From positions 1-7,894 of the forward strand of contig JAFUTM010000143.1 in assembly GCA_017484235.1 (NCBI GenBank): a stretch of 7,894 nucleotides of DNA, given 5' to 3'. The notes beneath the pieces were generated by a model. The model was not told where the DNA came from and did not search any database. It worked only from the letters and a program-made list of their open reading frames with translations. Below, one piece after another: positions 5,818-7,894 of this stretch. The translations under genes were made by a program, and so were the position numbers. Within the stretch, counting starts at the first letter, position 1. Each line of letters starts with the position of its first letter. Source of the stretch: Selenomonadaceae bacterium. GTDB taxonomy: Bacteria > Bacillota > Negativicutes > Selenomonadales > Selenomonadaceae.

Positions 5818-7806
5818 ATGAAAAAACTTGCTCTTACAATTTTTGCGATATTGTGTACCTTTTTAGTGGTTTCCTGTATTGATTTAGATGATGATCAAGA
5901 CACAGAGATAAAAACGTCAACTTTTGCCGATGTTTACAATGCAAATGACACTTGGCTTATTTACTGGTACATATGTGGCAGTGATCTTGAGACTGATTAT
6001 GGTTCTGCCACTTCCGATATTGAAGAAATGCTCAATTCCAAAATTCCGGAAAATGTCAAAGTATTAATTCAAGCAGGCGGCTCCAATGAATGGCATAATG
6101 CTTTTGTAAAATCTGGTCAAACAAATAGATTTTTGTACGATTCCGAAGGGCTGCACGAATTAGAGACAATTTCAGATGCTGATATGGGCAGTCCTGATAC
6201 TTTAGCCAGCTTTTTACATTTTGGCAAAGACAATTTCGATGCCGATCATAAAGTATTTATATTTTGGGATCACGGAGGTGGCAGTGCTTTTGGTGTTTGT
6301 CAAGATGAGCGAACAGACAATATACTGAGTCTCAACGGCATACGCGATGCATTTGTTTCAGTTTTTGATGCTTCAGAAGATAACCCACCGTTTGAAATGA
6401 TTGGCTTCGACGCTTGTTTAATGGCTACCTTTGACGTGGCAAATACTTTGCACGGCCTGACACGTTATATGGTTGCCTCAGAAGAGGTTGAACCTGGAAA
6501 CGGCTGGGAATATGCCGGTTGGCTGAATGCTTTGGGTAATAACCCTGCAATGGGTGGAGACGGACTTGGTCAAATAATTTGCGATACATATTATGCTGGC
6601 TGTGAAGATGCCTGGACGGAAGATTCAACAACATTGTCAGTTGTAAATGTGACCAAAATGCCTACTCTTAAAGCCGCTTACGATGCTTTTGGCGTTGAAG
6701 CACTCAGATTATCTGCTAAAAATCCCAAAAAGTTTTTCTCTTCACTTGGACGAAGTGCTAAAAAATCAGAGAACTATGGCGGCAACACTCGTGAAACAAG
6801 TTATTTTGATATGGTTGATATAGGAGACCTTGCACAGAATTCACAAGAACTGCTTCCGCAAACTTCTCAAAATTTAATTAATGCTCTTAGTGACGTTGTC
6901 GTTTATAAAGTACAGGGACCATATCGCAGTAACAGTAGCGGACTTTCTGGCTTTTATCCATACGACGGTGGCGATCAGATTTACAATTTATATGCGCAGC
7001 AAAAGAGTGCACCTTTAACTCAAAAATGTTTATATTATCATTTATTATATGGAGTTATGCCGCCAGCGGCAAACGATATTTTAAACGGAAACTATGAAAT
7101 TGCAGTTCCACAGCCTACGAAGAAGAAACCAATATTTAATATTTCCGAACTGGAAGATTTGGCAGTAAAAGTTGACAAAGATAATAATGCCTATGTTCAG
7201 TTGAATAATCAACAGATGGATATTATTTCTGATGTTTACTGCAATTTGGCTTATGTTGATGCGGACGCGGATATAATTTTATATCTTGGCAGTGATGCGA
7301 ACGTCGATATGGACTGGAAAAAAGGTAAATTTACTGATAACTTCCAGGCGGTTTGGCCTATGCTTGATGGTCACCCTGTTTATATTGAAGTGGTTGAGTC
7401 TAATAATGACTATAATTTATATTCCGTACCGATTAAACTGAACGGCAAGAAATGTAATTTGCAAGTTGCTTATGATTATAAGACTTCAAAATATAAAATT
7501 CTTGGCGCAAGACGAGGCGCAGTTAATGGTATGGCTGACAGGAATTTAATTAAACTCAAAAAAGGCGATAAGATTACCACATTGCATTATGGAATGACAA
7601 TCAGCGGCGACGATAGTGAACTTACTGAGGTTGAGGTCGACACCTTTACGATTGGCGACAATCCAAAATTTGACGATGAAGAACTTGGCGACGGCGAATA
7701 CTTATATTGCTTTGAATTTGTAACGCCAAATAATGAAACGGCTACTTCAGAATTTATTAATTTCACTGTCAAGGACAATAAGATTTTCACAAGCCAATTA
7801 GAATAA
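5818..7806 (+). CDS. Clostripain-family (peptidase C11) cysteine peptidase, predicted lipoprotein
   Basis: This 662-residue exported peptidase starts with a lipoprotein signal peptide: MKK, a hydrophobic core, and the lipobox VVSC with lipidated Cys20. A short acidic stretch follows (residues 22-26). The C11 catalytic domain spans about 44-415: His152 in WDHGGG, nucleophile Cys200 in GFDACLMA, and the conserved ASEEVEPGNGW stretch (220-230). Characterised C11 enzymes cleave after Arg or Lys and self-process. Residues from about 420 to 662 form an extension of unknown function rich in beta-type sequence, perhaps a substrate- or surface-binding domain; clostripain itself is shorter (about 530 residues). 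Lipidation would tether it to the cell envelope. It follows the LytTR regulator by 37 nt with no terminator between, so it is probably in its operon and may be an output gene. In Clostridium perfringens, clostripain expression is known to depend on the LytTR system VirR/VirS, a parallel and not proof. Confidence 0.9.
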   Translation: MKKLALTIFAILCTFLVVSCIDLDDDQDTEIKTSTFADVYNANDTWLIYWYICGSDLETDYGSATSDIEEMLNSKIPENVKVLIQAGGSNEWHNAFVKSGQTNRFLYDSEGLHELETISDADMGSPDTLASFLHFGKDNFDADHKVFIFWDHGGGSAFGVCQDERTDNILSLNGIRDAFVSVFDASEDNPPFEMIGFDACLMATFDVANTLHGLTRYMVASEEVEPGNGWEYAGWLNALGNNPAMGGDGLGQIICDTYYAGCEDAWTEDSTTLSVVNVTKMPTLKAAYDAFGVEALRLSAKNPKKFFSSLGRSAKKSENYGGNTRETSYFDMVDIGDLAQNSQELLPQTSQNLINALSDVVVYKVQGPYRSNSSGLSGFYPYDGGDQIYNLYAQQKSAPLTQKCLYYHLLYGVMPPAANDILNGNYEIAVPQPTKKKPIFNISELEDLAVKVDKDNNAYVQLNNQQMDIISDVYCNLAYVDADADIILYLGSDANVDMDWKKGKFTDNFQAVWPMLDGHPVYIEVVESNNDYNLYSVPIKLNGKKCNLQVAYDYKTSKYKILGARRGAVNGMADRNLIKLKKGDKITTLHYGMTISGDDSELTEVEVDTFTIGDNPKFDDEELGDGEYLYCFEFVTPNNETATSEFINFTVKDNKIFTSQLE

Positions 7807-7827
7807 TCTTAAAAAACTTTTGTGTAA

Positions 7828-7856
7828 TTGATAAATAACTGTGATTGTGATAGAAT
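7828..7856 (+). promoter_or_regulatory. Candidate promoter 1 for a gene right of the window
   Basis: TTGATA (7828-7833) and TAGAAT (7851-7856) are 17 nt apart, with TG at the extended -10 position (7848-7849). It lies in the 88-nt non-coding end of the window after the clostripain-like gene, where I see no strong terminator hairpin. Confidence 0.5.
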
Positions 7857-7860
7857 AAAC

Positions 7861-7890
7861 TTGACGAAAACCTCTACCATTTTGTATAAT
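7861..7890 (+). promoter_or_regulatory. Candidate promoter 2 (near consensus) for a gene right of the window
   Basis: TTGACG (7861-7866) and a perfect TATAAT (7885-7890) are separated by 18 nt. This is the best sigma70/sigmaA-type match in the window. Together with promoter 1 it forms a tandem pair, so the next gene to the right is probably its own transcription unit. Confidence 0.6.
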
Positions 7891-7894
7891 AAAA

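Noticed and set aside
6425..6634. Minus-strand frames opposite the clostripain-like gene (also 7587-7790)
   Set aside because: They lie opposite conserved peptidase sequence or the acidic C-terminal extension and are explained by its codons.
1..7894. CRISPR arrays, tRNA or rRNA genes, insertion-sequence ends, attachment sites
   Set aside because: No spaced identical repeats, cloverleaf sequences, transposase genes or terminal inverted repeats were visible on either strand.

Overview
The window looks like low-GC bacterial DNA, most likely an anaerobic Firmicute. The GHKL-type sensor kinases, the LytTR response regulator and the clostripain-family peptidase are typical of Clostridia and relatives. 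The acidic, glycine/aspartate-rich RTX-like protein would fit a diderm lineage such as the Negativicutes (Selenomonadales). That taxonomic guess is an inference and could be wrong.

Layout: (1) Up to 2242, plus strand: the 3' part of a large gene for a modular, Ca2+-binding (RTX-like) secreted or surface protein, cut by the left edge. It is visibly richer in G+C than the rest. (2) 2271-2309: a strong bidirectional hairpin terminator between convergent genes. (3) 2298-4513, minus strand: two overlapping genes for paralogous seven-helix membrane sensors. The upstream one (441 aa) has an intact GHKL ATPase domain but has lost the phosphoacceptor histidine. The downstream one (298 aa) keeps a canonical His box but has no ATPase domain. 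(4) 4514-4725: a divergent intergenic region with a candidate promoter on each strand. (5) 4726-4917, plus: a 63-residue highly charged small protein with an amphipathic C-terminal tail. (6) 4912-5013: AT-rich tandem repeats and a hairpin followed by a T-rich tract. (7) 5043-5780, plus: an AgrA/ComE/VirR-like LytTR response regulator. (8) 5818-7806, plus: a predicted lipoprotein of the clostripain (C11) cysteine peptidase family with a long C-terminal extension. (9) 7828-7890: two candidate promoters in tandem pointing out of the window.

Working model (inference): the two sensors form a heteromeric split histidine kinase, in which the ATPase of the 441-aa protein phosphorylates the histidine of the 298-aa protein. 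The phosphate would pass to Asp61 of the LytTR regulator, which would control the divergent small-protein gene and/or the regulator-clostripain pair. The small protein is a candidate signal or processed peptide. The surface peptidase, whose family cleaves after Arg/Lys, could be an output or a processing enzyme. No transporter or AgrB-like processing enzyme is present, so any quorum-sensing role is unproven.
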